Shown in pieces: positions 50,701 to 60,292 of a DNA stretch of 64,000 bases. The stretch lies in assembly GCA_013397115.1 (NCBI GenBank), contig VWZW01002639.1, positions 372,001 to 436,000 of the forward strand, in the 5' to 3' direction. The translations under genes were made by a program, and so were the position numbers. This stretch comes from Edolisoma coerulescens (Eukaryota > Chordata > Aves > Passeriformes > Campephagidae). Below the pieces are notes generated by a model. That model was given only the letters and a program-made list of their open reading frames with translations. It was not told where the DNA came from and did no database searches. How positions within the stretch are numbered: the first letter of the stretch is position 1; each line of letters starts with the position of its first letter.

Positions 50701-53343
50701 ATTAATAAAAAATTCAGCTTTTAAATTAAAATATTCATAGCTATCATCAGTTTCTTTCATGGGGACATTTTTATTATGGCTTCACAAATAACTCAAGCGC
50801 CTTTATGAAATTTAGGGAAGAAAAATAAATGGTTGCAGCCCTTGTAAAGAATCAGTGATTTGCCAGGCATATAAATAGCGAGGGAGGAATTATGATAAAC
50901 ATTCGTGTCGTGTAAAGACTGTGGCAAAGAGTTTCATTAAGGAGTTTGGGAAACTCACTCTTCCAATCCTTTCAAAGTGATGGATTCCTCTGCTCAAACC
51001 AATTCTCTGGCCATTGAATGACCACGAGAACACCACGTCCAGGGAGGGGTCGTGGGACACCTGGCATGGCAGGACAATGCTCTCTCCAACTGTTGCATCC
51101 GTGTCAGAAGGTGGAATAGTGATGACAGTCCTTTCTGAGGAGGCAAAAAAATGAGATCTTTTTAATTAAAATGCTTATAAAAGTAGCAGTTATTGAGGGA
51201 GTTTAGAACTATTTGGGAAATGATTTCAAATTGGCCCAAATGTTCTGTAATAAAGGGAATTCTCTAATCCAGTGAGGATTTTAGACCATTCCTATGGCAG
51301 CACCAGCCCCACGAGCACGTTGTGTGCCTCAGAGTGAGCAGATTTGAGAGGAACACCCTAAATTAGTTTATATTCATATTAGGAACCCCCTAAATTATAT
51401 TGCTTCATAAAGCCCTCTCTTGGGGTGGGACAAACCTGGACAAGCCCATAATCAATAGTTATAATTTCAGTGCAGACTTCTCTTAAAAAGTGACCATGGA
51501 CCTTCAGACTTGAAGCATTCTCCTGGCCAAAAACTGCAGCAAAAGCAAAATTGCTGCTCATCTCCACTTAATTTTTTACATTGACATCCTTAATCTGTAT
51601 TAATGTTAGTGGTACTTTACTCCACAGCACTACTCATGTTACAGCTTCAAAGACGTTCCCAGGCAGGAAAATTATTTATTTGATCATTTTTAACCTATTA
51701 GATCGAGACCCAAATTCGTAGCTCTTATGAAGGGAAGTACCAGCTTGCTAAAGGGGAAAGAAATGGGTTTATATGGCTTCACTTTTGTTGATATGACTGG
51801 TGGACAGATTAGAGATAACAACCACTTTGTTGTAAGCAATTCCCTTGAATAAAGCTTCTGTGCATGGAAGTGTTATAAAGTGGTGAGAATTTAGACACAT
51901 GTAGAAAATGAGAGCAGAATCTCTTCAACGATGTTAATATGTTCTGATAATAATGTGAGAGGAGGAGAAGGAAATGTGCACGAGCTGTGTTAGTTCAGTG
52001 CTCATCGCAGCTCAACTCTGGAATTTAAGTGATTCTTAAATTAGAGATTTCTGGAAAGGTTTGGGCTGGAATTGACCTTAAATCCCATCCAGTGCCACCC
52101 CTGCCATGGGCAGGGACACCTTCCACTATCCCAGGGTGCTCCAAGCCCCGTCCAACCTGGCCTTGGACAGGGCTGTTATCATAAGAAATCTCCTTCATTA
52201 TTGGCATGAACCTATTTGCCTCCACCAAATAAATACTGAAAACTGTCCTTTTGGGAATTCCACTGGGTTTGGGCACAAGGTGTGTTTTTTAGTAGTGATA
52301 ACAAAAAATAAATTAATTTATCATGGTGTTCCCATCCTCTTGCACCTCTTGTTTTATCCACCTCATCCCCACTAATGCAGAATGTTCACCTGGGTGATAT
52401 TTTCTGCTTCTTTTATGAGCTTGTCTTCAAAACTTCCACCTCAAATACTTTTAAAAGCTTCTAAAAAGCTCTTGGTTCTGCCTCATCCATCCATCTTGCT
52501 TAGCAACGGCAAACATGCATTATATGGCAAATCCCATTCCAGAGGAGAAAAGAGGGAAGATGTTGTGAGTGCTGGAGGTGTAATAAAGACTTCTCCCACA
52601 AAGAATAAGCAACTCAATGAGCAGCAATAAACTTAATTTGCACATTAGCTACGCTTTCCCAAGTTCTGACATTTCAGTTGAAAATAATGCTGAAGCAATG
52701 AGGCCTATAATTGAATAGCCCAAACTTCTCCAGAGGGGAAACAAAAACAAATGTTCCCTGCAAACAAGATCATTTTTATACCATGTTGTTACTCGGTGTT
52801 TTAATAAACGTCATAAATGCCCAACAAATTTTTTTTTTTTTTCACATTTTAATGGGATTTTCCCATATTGCTGCCATGTGTGGGACATGTGAAAGGGGAC
52901 CGAACCTCAATGAGGTCAGAACTGCTGAAACCCTGAAGTTCTTGGTGTTTTCATTGCTGGCTGTGCTGCAGCACCGTCTCAGGTCACACTTTGAGCTGTG
53001 TCAGTGCTAATTGCTCTGTCAGAAGGTGAATGTTAAAAAGATTTTTGCCAGATGCAAAGTTAGGGAGGAGGTCACACTGCAGGCTATAGCAACCAATCTG
53101 ATACTACTGAAAACAAGGATATTAAAAAAAGAAGAGTTACAAAATCAGAGCATCTTTGGTTGGAAGGGACTTTAAAGCTCATCTCGCTCCACAAAAGAAG
53201 GAAATGCTGAAGTACCTTTCACAATCAGGTTCCCCGAGTCTCTGGCAGCTCCAAACTGGTTTGTGGCTACACAAGTGTAAACCCCAGCGTCTGCCTTGGA
53301 GATGTTGGAGATCCTGAGGCTGCCATCCTCCAGGAACACCACC
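35609..53343 (-). CDS. CNTN6: Contactin-6, 3' half of gene (12 exons, 5' end outside window)
   Basis: Contactin-6 is a GPI-anchored cell-surface adhesion protein of neurons, with six Ig domains and four fibronectin type III (FN3) domains. Twelve minus-strand exons here join in phase to 584 residues plus a stop: Ig5 second half (1-43), Ig6 (43-141), FN3-1 (141-244), FN3-2 (244-346), FN3-3 (346-447), FN3-4 (447-541) and a C-terminal GPI signal (541-584). Assignment to CNTN6 rather than CNTN3/4/5 rests on remembered CNTN6-like stretches: the Ig5-Ig6 junction VKERTVIT, EELQNGEGFGYV in FN3-2, ANIAWKLTNSK in FN3-4, and ISSLSSG at the start of the tail. N-glycosylation sequons (NIS, NES, NIT, NVT, NTS) are frequent. 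All splice sites are AG/GT and no frameshift or internal stop is seen. Human CNTN6 is about 1,028 residues, so somewhat under half, the N-terminal part, is missing upstream. CNTN6 identity is strong but made from memory, without a database search. Confidence 0.93.
35984..36015. repeat. AT palindrome in last CNTN6 intron
   Basis: Perfect 12-bp arms (ttataaatatat and its reverse complement) surround an 8-base loop. It sits in the intron between the FN3-4 and terminal exons. It may be chance in AT-rich sequence. Confidence 0.8.
36446..36614 (-). CDS. CNTN6: CNTN6 exon, second half of FN3-4
   Basis: This 169-nt exon has acceptor cctgcttag and donor A/gtaagt. It encodes ILYRQNRHSKAHILETNNTS, then AELLVPFEEDYLIEIRTVSD, then GGDGSSSEEIRIPKIS. 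The GGDGSSSEEIRI stretch is the membrane-proximal end of contactin FN3-4. It ends one base into a Ser codon completed by the final exon. Confidence 0.95.
37339..37451 (-). CDS. CNTN6: CNTN6 exon, first half of FN3-4
   Basis: This 113-nt exon has acceptor ttttaaag and donor AAA/gtaagt. It encodes PSQPPANIAWKLTNSKICLN, then WEHVKTMENESEVLGYK. The core tryptophan and the sequon NES are present. The intron upstream (about 3.7 kb) contains the assembly gap. Confidence 0.95.
39093..39126. repeat. GA-rich purine tract
   Basis: A run of gaagg, aagagg and gaaaagg next to the single N at 39,127. The unresolved base is consistent with sequencing trouble in the tract. Confidence 0.8.
39615..39945. repeat. 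331-bp direct repeat, left copy at gap edge
   Basis: This copy is identical, as far as I can read, to 40,160-40,490 and ends exactly at the gap. It includes a minus-strand CR1 fragment. The most likely cause is unmerged contig overlap; a true tandem duplication is less likely. Confidence 0.95.
39756..39905 (-). mobile_element. CR1 LINE 3' fragment (left copy of the gap duplicate)
   Basis: 'catagaatggtagaatggtt' then 'tgggcacttccagggatgg'. The same element appears again at 40,301-40,450, probably because of the assembly duplication. Confidence 0.85.
39946..40159. other. Assembly gap (214 N)
   Basis: A run of N lies in the intron between the FN3-3 and FN3-4 exons. The 331 bp to its left and the 331 bp to its right are the same sequence in the same order, so the gap probably joins two overlapping contig ends. 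A further single N lies at 39,127 inside a GA-rich tract. Confidence 0.97.
40160..40490. repeat. 331-bp direct repeat, right copy at gap edge
   Basis: This copy starts exactly at the first base after the gap, matches 39,615-39,945, and then continues into unique sequence. Confidence 0.95.
40301..40450 (-). mobile_element. CR1 LINE 3' fragment (right copy of the gap duplicate)
   Basis: Second appearance of the 39,756-39,905 fragment, likely one element in reality. Confidence 0.85.
41178..41364 (-). CDS. CNTN6: CNTN6 exon, second half of FN3-3
   Basis: This 187-nt exon has acceptor acttttcag and donor C/gtgagt. It encodes VLYWTDDPKESTAGKVRVSG, then NVTAKNITGLRANTVYFATV, then RAYNTAGTGPSSTPVNVTTK. 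Two N-glycosylation sequons (NIT, NVT) are present. It ends in phase 1. Confidence 0.96.
41902..41945. repeat. Poly-A / (GAA)n tract
   Basis: A run of 13 A, then gaaaaa and several gaa units, in the intron upstream of the second FN3-3 exon. Confidence 0.85.
42008..42170 (-). mobile_element. CR1 LINE 3' fragment, older type
   Basis: 'gatcatcaagtccaacgatt', 'cagcactgccaagtccagc' and 'ccctccagggatggggactc'. It stands back to back with the plus-strand tail at 42,178. Confidence 0.9.
42178..42239 (+). mobile_element. CR1 LINE tail, inverted against its neighbour
   Basis: 'taatggttggatttgatggt' then 'cttttccaacctaaatgatt'. It forms an inverted repeat of about 55 bp with 42,008-42,062. Confidence 0.85.
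42545..42624. repeat. Four-unit 20-bp tandem repeat across a CNTN6 5' splice site
   Basis: Four 20-bp units start at 42,545, 42,565, 42,585 and 42,605. In gene sense the unit is the last 10 bases of the FN3-3 exon (gggctacgag) plus the first 10 of the intron (gtgaggggct). The unit at 42,605-42,624 holds the real junction. The other three carry near-copies (gggctayggg/gtgarg) that still contain GT. Confidence 0.93.
42615..42730 (-). CDS. CNTN6: CNTN6 exon, first half of FN3-3 (GC-rich)
   Basis: This 116-nt exon has acceptor catgtcccag and donor GAG/gtgagg. It encodes PQMAPAGASALSVSAAAVEV, then SWLPIPWNRHTGRVLGYE. The second part is standard contactin FN3-3. The first part is unusually alanine-rich and its DNA is far more GC-rich than the neighbouring exons. 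The 5' splice site sits in the first of four 20-bp tandem units (42,545-42,624), so three decoy donor sites follow it. Confidence 0.92.
43245..43479 (-). CDS. CNTN6: CNTN6 exon, main part of FN3-2
   Basis: This 235-nt exon is the largest here, with acceptor tcaccacag and donor G/gtaaca. It starts in phase 0 with PVSEELQNGEGFGYVVMF, runs through the sequon in YRNESITPLSPFEVKVGVYN, and ends in IIYSGED. The match to remembered CNTN6 is very close and separates it from the other contactins. Confidence 0.96.
45643..45713 (-). CDS. CNTN6: CNTN6 exon, first strands of FN3-2
   Basis: This short 71-nt exon has acceptor cttctccag and donor GAG/gtaatt. It encodes PVVAPTNISGGGGSRS, then ELVITWE. The glycine run followed by SELVITW is the standard contactin start of FN3-2. 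The sequon NIS is present. A CR1 element begins about 20 bp upstream of the acceptor in the gene's direction, so the branch region lies at or inside the transposon edge. The upstream intron is about 3.6 kb. Confidence 0.93.
45733..46236 (+). mobile_element. CR1 LINE with decayed reverse-transcriptase segment
   Basis: Translated on the plus strand it begins PQGLVLGPVLFNVFVDGLDK, the end of the CR1 reverse-transcriptase domain. Where the catalytic aspartate pair is expected it reads KFTGTKLGG, so the active-site residues are gone. A frameshift follows (DWLESGPAEKDLGVLV continues in another frame) and the 3' part is internally deleted. It is antisense to CNTN6 and begins about 20 bp from the FN3-2 exon. 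Confidence 0.88.
46803..46846 (+). mobile_element. CR1 tail remnant
   Basis: 'cttccaacccaaaccattc' then 'aacaattctgtgat'. Confidence 0.7.
48045..48063. repeat. Short (AAAT)n tract
   Basis: Four aaat/aata units in the large intron inside FN3-1/FN3-2. Confidence 0.7.
48240..48322 (+). mobile_element. CR1 tail fragment
   Basis: 'atggtctttaaggtccctac' then 'ccattctgggattctatt'. Confidence 0.8.
49047..49160 (-). mobile_element. CR1 LINE 3' fragment in intron after FN3-1
   Basis: 'ggaagggaccttaaagccca', 'cccctgccatgggcaggg' and 'cccaggctgctccaagcccc'. Same strand as CNTN6. Confidence 0.92.
49289..49438 (-). CDS. CNTN6: CNTN6 exon, second half of FN3-1
   Basis: This 150-nt exon has acceptor gcctttag and donor G/gtaagg. 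It encodes PEVINGRTHKATVVDLSPW, then VEYEFRVVASNSVGIGEPSR, which is the FN3 F- and G-strand region, and ends in LLKTKAA. A CR1 3' fragment lies about 130 bp into the following intron. Confidence 0.95.
49531..49689 (-). CDS. CNTN6: CNTN6 exon, first half of FN3-1
   Basis: This 159-nt exon has acceptor gtcag and donor G/gtaaac. It completes a split Gly and opens with PPGPPEDVKVEHV, the usual contactin start of FN3-1. It holds the conserved FN3 tryptophan (GLSWKPG) and the contactin motif RTPFSVGWQAVAT. The next intron is only 92 bp, the shortest in this part of the gene. Confidence 0.95.
50496..50613 (-). CDS. CNTN6: CNTN6 exon, second half of Ig6
   Basis: This 118-nt exon has acceptor ctctccag and donor G/gtatgt, starting in phase 0 and ending in phase 1. 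It encodes ESAGDLMIRNIQLHHSGKYV followed by the second Ig6 cysteine, and ends in ADIIVRG, the linker into the first FN3 domain. The upstream intron is 345 bp. Confidence 0.95.
50959..51134 (-). CDS. CNTN6: CNTN6 exon, first half of Ig6
   Basis: This 176-nt exon has acceptor cctcctcag and donor AGA/gtgagt. It begins with the last two bases of a split Glu codon and ends in phase 0. It encodes RTVITIPPSDTDATVGES, then IVLPCQVSHDPSLDVVFSW, giving the first cysteine and the core tryptophan of Ig6, and ends HHFERIGR. The intron to the upstream exon is about 2.1 kb. Confidence 0.95.
52045..52175 (-). mobile_element. CR1 LINE 3' fragment
   Basis: 'gaccttaaatcccatccagt', 'cccctgccatgggcaggg' and 'aacctggccttggacagg'. 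Same strand as CNTN6, in the intron between Ig5 and Ig6. Confidence 0.92.
53141..53195 (-). mobile_element. CR1 tail, about 20 bp past a CNTN6 donor site
   Basis: 'ggttggaagggactttaaag' then 'ctcatctcgctccac' is a CR1 3' end on the gene strand, starting just after the Ig5 exon's 5' splice site. Confidence 0.75.
53216..53343 (-). CDS. CNTN6: CNTN6 exon, second half of Ig5
   Basis: This 128-nt exon runs from acceptor ttccccag to donor G/gtactt. It starts with the third base of a codon and ends with the first base of one. It encodes VVFLEDGSLRISN, then the Ig signature DAGVYTC (the second cysteine of Ig5), then NQFGAARDSGNLIVK. There is one N-glycosylation sequon (NIS). CR1 fragments lie within about 20-25 bp on both sides. 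The exon for the first half of Ig5 is not found upstream within the window. Confidence 0.93.
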
Positions 53344-53364
53344 CTGGGGAAAAACAAACAAAAT

Positions 53365-53527
53365 GGAATCATGGAATCCCAGAATGGTTTGGGTTGGATG
53401 GGATCTTAAAGCTCACACACCCCCTGCTATGGGCAGGGACACCTCCCACTGTCCCAGGGTGCTCCAAGCCCCGTCCAGCCTGGCCTTGGACACTTCCAGG
53501 GATGGGGAATCCACACCTTTCCTGGGC
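53365..53527 (-). mobile_element. CR1 LINE 3' end, about 20 bp before a CNTN6 acceptor site
   Basis: 'gaatcatggaatcccagaat', 'ctgctatgggcagggacacc' and 'ggacacttccagggatgggg'. In gene sense its terminal attccatg repeats run directly into the pyrimidine tract of the Ig5 exon. Confidence 0.9.
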
Positions 53528-55394
53528 AACAACAGGAAAATAGAAATAAAAAGGCTTCTGGCAGAGGAACAGTAACAGAAATGCAGGGCTACTTTTAACA
53601 TTTAAATGTTTCCATTATGATTTTTCTCTTCTGCAGCAAGCTGAACATGTGTCAACCAATTTTCACCTCTGCTGCTTATTAATTTCTGTATTAGAAATGT
53701 TTTATTGGCAACCTGGGGTTGATCATTCACTTTTCCAGGTGACTTTCTCACAGCAAAATCTGGAGTCTCAAGAAAAAGTGGAAAGACTCAACTTGCTATT
53801 TATTTGTTTTGGTTTTTTTTAACAGATCCCAGTGCTCCTAAGCCAAGCTAAGGCTGTGTGTGAGCCCAGCTGCCCACGGAATTTTGTCAGGATTATTAAA
53901 AGATATTATCAGCCTGGCTGAGATGCTCAAATGCCACCTCACCAGCCAAGGAGCCAAATCAAATCCACCACTGTCTCACAGGGCTCTCAAACCACCTTGG
54001 AGTCACTGAGTTGTTGATATCAGTTTGCAGAGTGTTGGGAAAATTGCATTTAATGGTAATATCAGGACCTCTCCTGGGTTGTATGGACAGAATTAATTTT
54101 TAAGCTTGTTCTTATATTTTTTTTCATGTTAACGAGGTGCTTTGGGATGTGAGTCAGAACAAGGATCAGATATGATTTCCTTGGATCAGCTGTCACCGTG
54201 TGCCTGGCACCCTTCTGATGTCACATACAAGGGCAGGACTTCAGGATTTGGGGGATTTTCTTCAGAATCACGCAGAACACACATCTAAAAGCAGAGGATT
54301 TTAATATCAAAGCTGAATTAGCAATGAACTTTCACTCAGAAAATATTATTCTGTAATATTTTGGGGTTTTTTTTTCCAGTTCTTCAACATCCACCTGCTG
54401 CACCTGGTAAATGTGGAACTTCCTGAACAAATTTTTTTCTGAGTTTAAAAGAAATTTGGGACATGAAAGTCCTGGAAGTTTGATAGAAATGGGGTCAGGG
54501 TCTCTGTGTGCATCTCCTCTTGCCACTAAGCTCAGCCCTTAATGGGCATCAGAGAATCTGCACTCAAATGCCACATTTCCTTACATTCAAAAAAATCCAC
54601 TGTAAGCCACAGCTCCACAGGAAACCAGGCTCCATTCACTCACAGCAGCACTGCATCGTCTTTTATATCCCTCATTTAATTGACATTTAACTCTAATACA
54701 AGGCTCCTTTCATAAAATAGAAAATATCTAATTCATGCATCACAGCTTGTGTATTTAATATTTATTACTAACAACATAAGATTGGGTGATGTACTGAATT
54801 ATTAAAGGAAATGAACAATCACAAGAGCAGAAGTTGGAGCTGGCAGGAGCATCAGAACCATTAAACACACAAAAAAACCCATCACAGTGTGTTTCTGGCA
54901 TTTGGACATTTGTAGCTGCAAGTGGAACACACATCAGACCTTGTCCTGCTTCTGTTACACCCTCCCAGCCTCTCAGCTGGGAAGGAGAAGCACTAAACCT
55001 GTATTTCTGGTGATCTTCTCCCTTGTATCTCCCCAATTTCATGTCTCCCACACTCATCTGACCTCTCCTTGCCCGAAGATTTGCTCCTGAGCAGGGCAAG
55101 GTGGATTTAGGACCAGGAGAAGCAGAGATGCTCCTGTGGTGCTGGGCATGCTGTCACTGGGGTGTGCAGCTGAGAGGGGAAGGGATTTAGGCTTGAATGA
55201 AAAATCTTTGTTTCCTTGGCAATAATCACCAGGTACTGCAGCAGCTCCTGGTTTGCCACTGGTGGTACAGGGAGGAAATAAGTTCAGGTTTAATAACCCA
55301 TGATATTAAACTGGAGCAGAGCAGAACAGGGAGCACCAAAGTCCCCTGCTCAGTACAGAGATGTATCAGCTGAATGATATTATTTGGATAAGGA

Positions 55395-55660
55395 GGGATG
55401 AATGAAGTTGTGCCAGGGCAGGGTTAGGTTGGATTTTAGGGAAAGGTTCTTCCCCCAGAGGGTGCTGGGCACTGCCCAGGCTCCCCAGGGAATGGGCACG
55501 GCCCCGAGGCTGCCAGAGCTCCAGGAGCGTTTGGACAGCACTGCCAGGGATGCCCAGGGTGGGGTTGTTGGGGTGTCTGTGCAGGGCCAGGAGCTGGGCT
55601 GGATGATCCCTGTGGGTCCCTTCCAGCTCAGGATGTTCCATGATTCTGTGATCCCATGAA
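55395..55660 (+). mobile_element. CR1 LINE 3' end, second subfamily
   Basis: 'ttggattttagggaaaggtt', 'ctgccagagctccaggagcg', 'tgtgcagggccaggagctgg', ending 'ccatgattctgtgatccc'. The same subfamily recurs at 60,815 and 63,712. Confidence 0.9.
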
Positions 55661-57570
55661 CTGAGCTGGTGTCACGACTCTGTCTCAGCACAGGAGCCCC
55701 TGGGTCCTTCCTCTCCCTCGGTGTGGGGCACACCCATGGCACTGTTTCAAAGGCAGCTTTGAATATGAAGAAACATTTCCAAGTATTCCCCTTCTGCCTC
55801 TGCAATATTTTCTGCATTAATGATGCATTTCTTCACGTCAGCTTGCACCAACCACCAGAAGAACTGCTGGTGATAAAACAGGGGATGCAATCGAGTGCCT
55901 GGGTAACATATGGTGTTCATCAAACAGTATCCAAAGAGATTCCAGTGTGAATCAGCAAATGTTCATAAATTGGGTACCTGAATAATAATTTATGACAAGC
56001 CACCTCAGTGTCTTTCTCTCCATCAAATATTGATGACCTGTTACTTTTACTGCAGTTGCACCTAGAAGCTCTTAGGTGCAAATTAAAATCGAGAAGTGGC
56101 AAAAAGCAAAAAAAAATTTAAAAAGACAATCTCCATCCCCAAAAGCTTCAATGCAGGTAAATACACAGGAACAAACAGCCTGTAAAATACAGAATAGCAA
56201 AGGGGAGAAGCTTTGAAAGCTCTGCTTTAGCCCCTGTGGATTCTGGTTACAGCTTTTTCACTGAAGTTTGGTCATGCCTCAGATTTTTCATCCCTGTATT
56301 CTTCATGATGAATCGAGACCTTGATAATTCCCACCTCTCTCATTTAGCCACTAAGAGGGGTTTGTACCCACTCAAGAGCTGACAGTGTCACGTTTGATCT
56401 GAGGAAATGCTCCTCTGAAACAATATTTCAATGGCTGGGCAGGCTGGGGATGGAATGGCTCTTTCAGTGGATCAAAATGGAGCTTGGCAGAGAGAAAATC
56501 TGCTAAATAAAAGCTCCTGAGTTGTTTGAAACAGGTCACGCTACCTAACGACAATTAGAGCAAGCAGTAAATAAGATACTCAGGCACAGTTTGTGTAAGA
56601 GCACAAAGGACTCCAGAGTAATTAGTTTAGTGGGGAAAGGGAATTAAGGAAAATTTTTTAAAAAGTGAGAAATTTCCAGCTGCCCTGAGGTCTGTGTCAG
56701 GAGAGGGGTGGGCAGACAGAGCGCAGCAGAAAATCAAGATGATGCATTTCAAACGCGAGAAGAAAAACAACAACGCCCGGTGAAACACTGCCCCAGGTGC
56801 CAAGAGCAGCAAAGTTGCCCTAAACTCCCCTAGAGCCACGACTTTATGCCATGGGTGGGTTCAGAGGGGCTGCACTTTTTCCTCTCCCATTTCTCTCTCA
56901 AAACAGGGAGCTGTGGTGCAGAAGGCAATGGGAATACTGCCTTTAATGGGCTTTGGATCAAGCCCTGACAAACGGTTTAAAAAGAAGCTGTGAAAGGCAC
57001 GTCTCACCTGCTGAAAGGCGTGTGGAAACCACTCCTTTTCACAACATTTGAGGCTGTGTGAAGGCTATAGATAATAATTCTTAGCAGCTGCATCACCAGA
57101 CAAGGTAATTCCAAGTGCTGTGACGAGACAGAGAAGTTTAACTTGTCCAACACAATGCAGGGAGAACATTTTGTCTGCCAGGAAAACTGGACTTCTCTCA
57201 ATAAGTAAATAAGTGCCTGTCAAAGGACCAAAAGCACAAGATCTGAAGTGGATCTGATAACTGCATCGCTGTGAAAGCAGGAGGAGAAGGAAGAACTCAG
57301 GACCCAGCCGTTCATAAAGCCCTGAGGCAGCAAGGGATTGCTTAAGCACAGGCCTAACTCTAGACTGGCATCTCTGGCTTACAAGATGCTTAAATCCTGC
57401 TCAGAGTCCTGCTGCCTCCTGTGCTCCTGCCTGGTGCTGCCTCTGGGGGAACAGCTCAACGAGACCAAGCTGCTGTGAGGAAAAGAAGAGATGAAAATCC
57501 AGTTCTGACTCTCCATGCAAAGCTCCTGCACACCAGGGCAAATCGGGAATACACGGAAATATCATTCCGT

Positions 57571-57835
57571 AGAGAATCGTGGAATGGTTTGGGTTGGAAG
57601 GGACCTTAAAGCTCATCCAGTTCCATGGGCAGGGACACCGTCCACTGTCCCAGGCTGCTCCAAGCCCTGTCCAACCTGGCTTTGGGCACTTCCAGGGATC
57701 CAGGGGCAGCCACAGCTCCTCTGGGCACCCTGTGCCAGTGTTTTGCCACCCGCATTGTGAAATATTTCTTCCTCATTCCTAATCTAACCTGGCCCTCTTT
57801 TACTTTAAGCCCATCAGATACAAATATTGGCATTC
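57571..57835 (-). mobile_element. CR1 LINE 3' fragment
   Basis: 'gaatcgtggaatggtttggg', 'gaccttaaagctcatccagt', then 'gggatccaggggcagccaca' and 'attcctaatctaacctggcc'. Confidence 0.92.
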
Positions 57836-60164
57836 CCCTCTGAGTGGCTCCATCAGGAGAGAAGATGAGCACCATGTGCAGGAAGGGAACACAAACAGCT
57901 TCCCCGGGATCTGCTGGAGTCAGAGCTCCGTGTGATGCTCAGAAGGAAGAGTTTGCAAAGTTTGTGCAGAAGCCACGAGGCTGTGGGGAAGAAGTGAGAG
58001 CTCATTAAAATTGTCACACATACTTTTTAAGTAAAGAACTTGAGAAATCAAGCAGGGATGATAGGTACAGCTTTTAATTAACCAGGCCAAACAAACCATC
58101 TCCGAACGTGTTGTCTCATGTGAACAAAAGATTGTTGATGGCTATTTGCTTTGATCTTAAGAGCATGAAAGAATAATATGTATTTAACAAGGCTGATAGA
58201 AGAAATAAAATCTGAGAAAAGAAAGAGGTGTCAAGCCATTAGATTTAGAAGTGCAGCAGGGGTAGCTTTGTGCACTGCTGCATTGTTCAGCCAACCTGTT
58301 TTCGGGAGAGGGGGGATGTTAATCCATGGATATGAAATGCATGGATTCAAACAGCAAAGGTCTTTGAAATCCCCATCAAAATCTTCAGCTGGATGTGTGT
58401 AACACCGGGTTGAATTCTGCAGGTTTCAGCACTGCCAGAAGGGCAGCTCTCCCTTCAAGGGCGTAATTCCTTCCCAAATAAAGTAACCCTGATACTTTGT
58501 AAAGATTCCCTCTTCTTGTCTCCTGTCTGCCTCTAACATCCGACACCTCCCAGCATTATTGCAGCCTCATCCCGGCACTGTGCTGATAAAAAGGGACGAA
58601 TCTGGATCTGATGGAATCAGAGGCAAAGTAATTTTTATTATCTGAGAAATCCTATTTGAAACCGTGTCTGCTCAGCCTCCCGTTGCTGCTCAGGAGCAAA
58701 CCCCCTCTTTATTTCCAGCCTGTGCAAAGATATATTGTTTATAAATTTCTCCAGACACGCTGCCAGACACTGAGACAATATCTGACTCCTCTCATTTTAC
58801 AAAGATTGAGGAGCTGCATTAAAAACTACAAAGGGAAGCGAGTGAGGGGCAGGAAGACAAGCACAGCTCCCAAGTGACTCGGAATTAGCAGAGATTTATG
58901 CAGATGGAAATGTGAGTAAAGTTTGACTGAGTGAATGACTTGTCCCTGCTGCTGACAGCCCTGGTATTTTTGAAAAGGTCCCGCTGAATCCCATCTGAGA
59001 TCTGACTGTCTGTATCATATGTTAATGATCTTTGTACCTGTTTATTCTATTCTGAGCACAATTTGTATGCTAATGGTGTTGCCATTTAATAAACTGTGCT
59101 TAAAAGATTTTCCTTATCTGCACGCTGATATAAATGAGCTTCAGGGTTGACTGACAATTAACTGGAAATCAAATAAATGCCATTATAATCTTTTAACTAT
59201 TTGGATCAAAACAAAATTACACAATCCGGCTGAATAGTCTTATTAAAATAGTGTAGAAAAAAATCTTATTAGAAGTTATAGAACATGACTCTAGAAGTGT
59301 TCCTTCCTATTTCTTAAAATTCCCCCCTCTCTTCCTAAAAATAGAATTATTTTTGCATCAAATCCCTGCAATTGGGACCACAAATATTTATTTATGTAAA
59401 TACATACAGACATCTGAACTGAGCTGTACTCCATCATACAGACCCCAGGGAAAACACAGGATTTTCAGGAGCTGCTACTGCCTTTAACATAAAATAGCCA
59501 AAATTGTTTTGCCCTTAATGTAACACAGTCAAGGATTAAATGTGAGGCAGATGTTCCTCTGTGATGGCCAAAGAAAAAAGTGACAAAACCACTCTGTGTC
59601 CAAATCTCTCGTAGTGATCCCTCCCAGAAGTCGCAGCCAGGGAATACTGGGCAACAGCACCTCTGTGTGCACAGGAAAGAAAACCAGAGAAGGAACTGAA
59701 CTGCCAAATCAAGCAGCTGCCAATTCCTCTATCTCCCAAGTTCTGCTGGTTTTATGAGATCTCTGTAACTCCAGCAGACGAAAGCTCTTCCAGCACAGTG
59801 TGGGATGTCCACACTGCCACTATTCTAATCCCCCCATTAATCATCGTTTTCATGACCCAGACACTATCAGCAGTTCTGACTCAGCCCTTCACGCAACCAA
59901 ATTCACTCCAGATGTAAAACTAAGCCCTTAATATGGGATTTAAGTAGAATTTCAACAGTACAGAAGGCCCTGAATTACCCTCTGTGTGGGAGTTTCATTC
60001 CCTTGCAGGAAGCTGCTTCCCTCTCTGCTTGTCAGGACACGTTTCAGAAGCAAAAGAACAATAAAACCTGGTGGTAACCTCCAAGAATTCTGTCCAGACA
60101 ACAGGCAGCTGACACCAGCATGGCCCTGGCTGGATTTCAGAAACCCTGGAACTCACGCCCAAAA

Positions 60165-60292
60165 TAGAATCAAAGAATGCCAGGATAGTTTGGGGTGGAA
60201 GGGACCTTAAAGCCCATCCAGTGCCACCCCTGCCATGGGCAGGGACACCTCCCACTGTCCCAGGTTGCTCCAAACCCCATCCAGCCAGGTCT
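60165..60292 (-). mobile_element. CR1 LINE 3' fragment
   Basis: 'ggaagggaccttaaagccca', 'cccctgccatgggcaggg', 'cccaggttgctccaaacccc'. Confidence 0.92.

Noticed and set aside
57004..57130. Possible Ig5 first-half exon ending at a gtgaga donor at 57,005
   Set aside because: The phase would fit, but the translation (ASNVVKRSGFHTPFS) lacks the Ig cysteine and the Trp-Lys motif expected of contactin Ig5.
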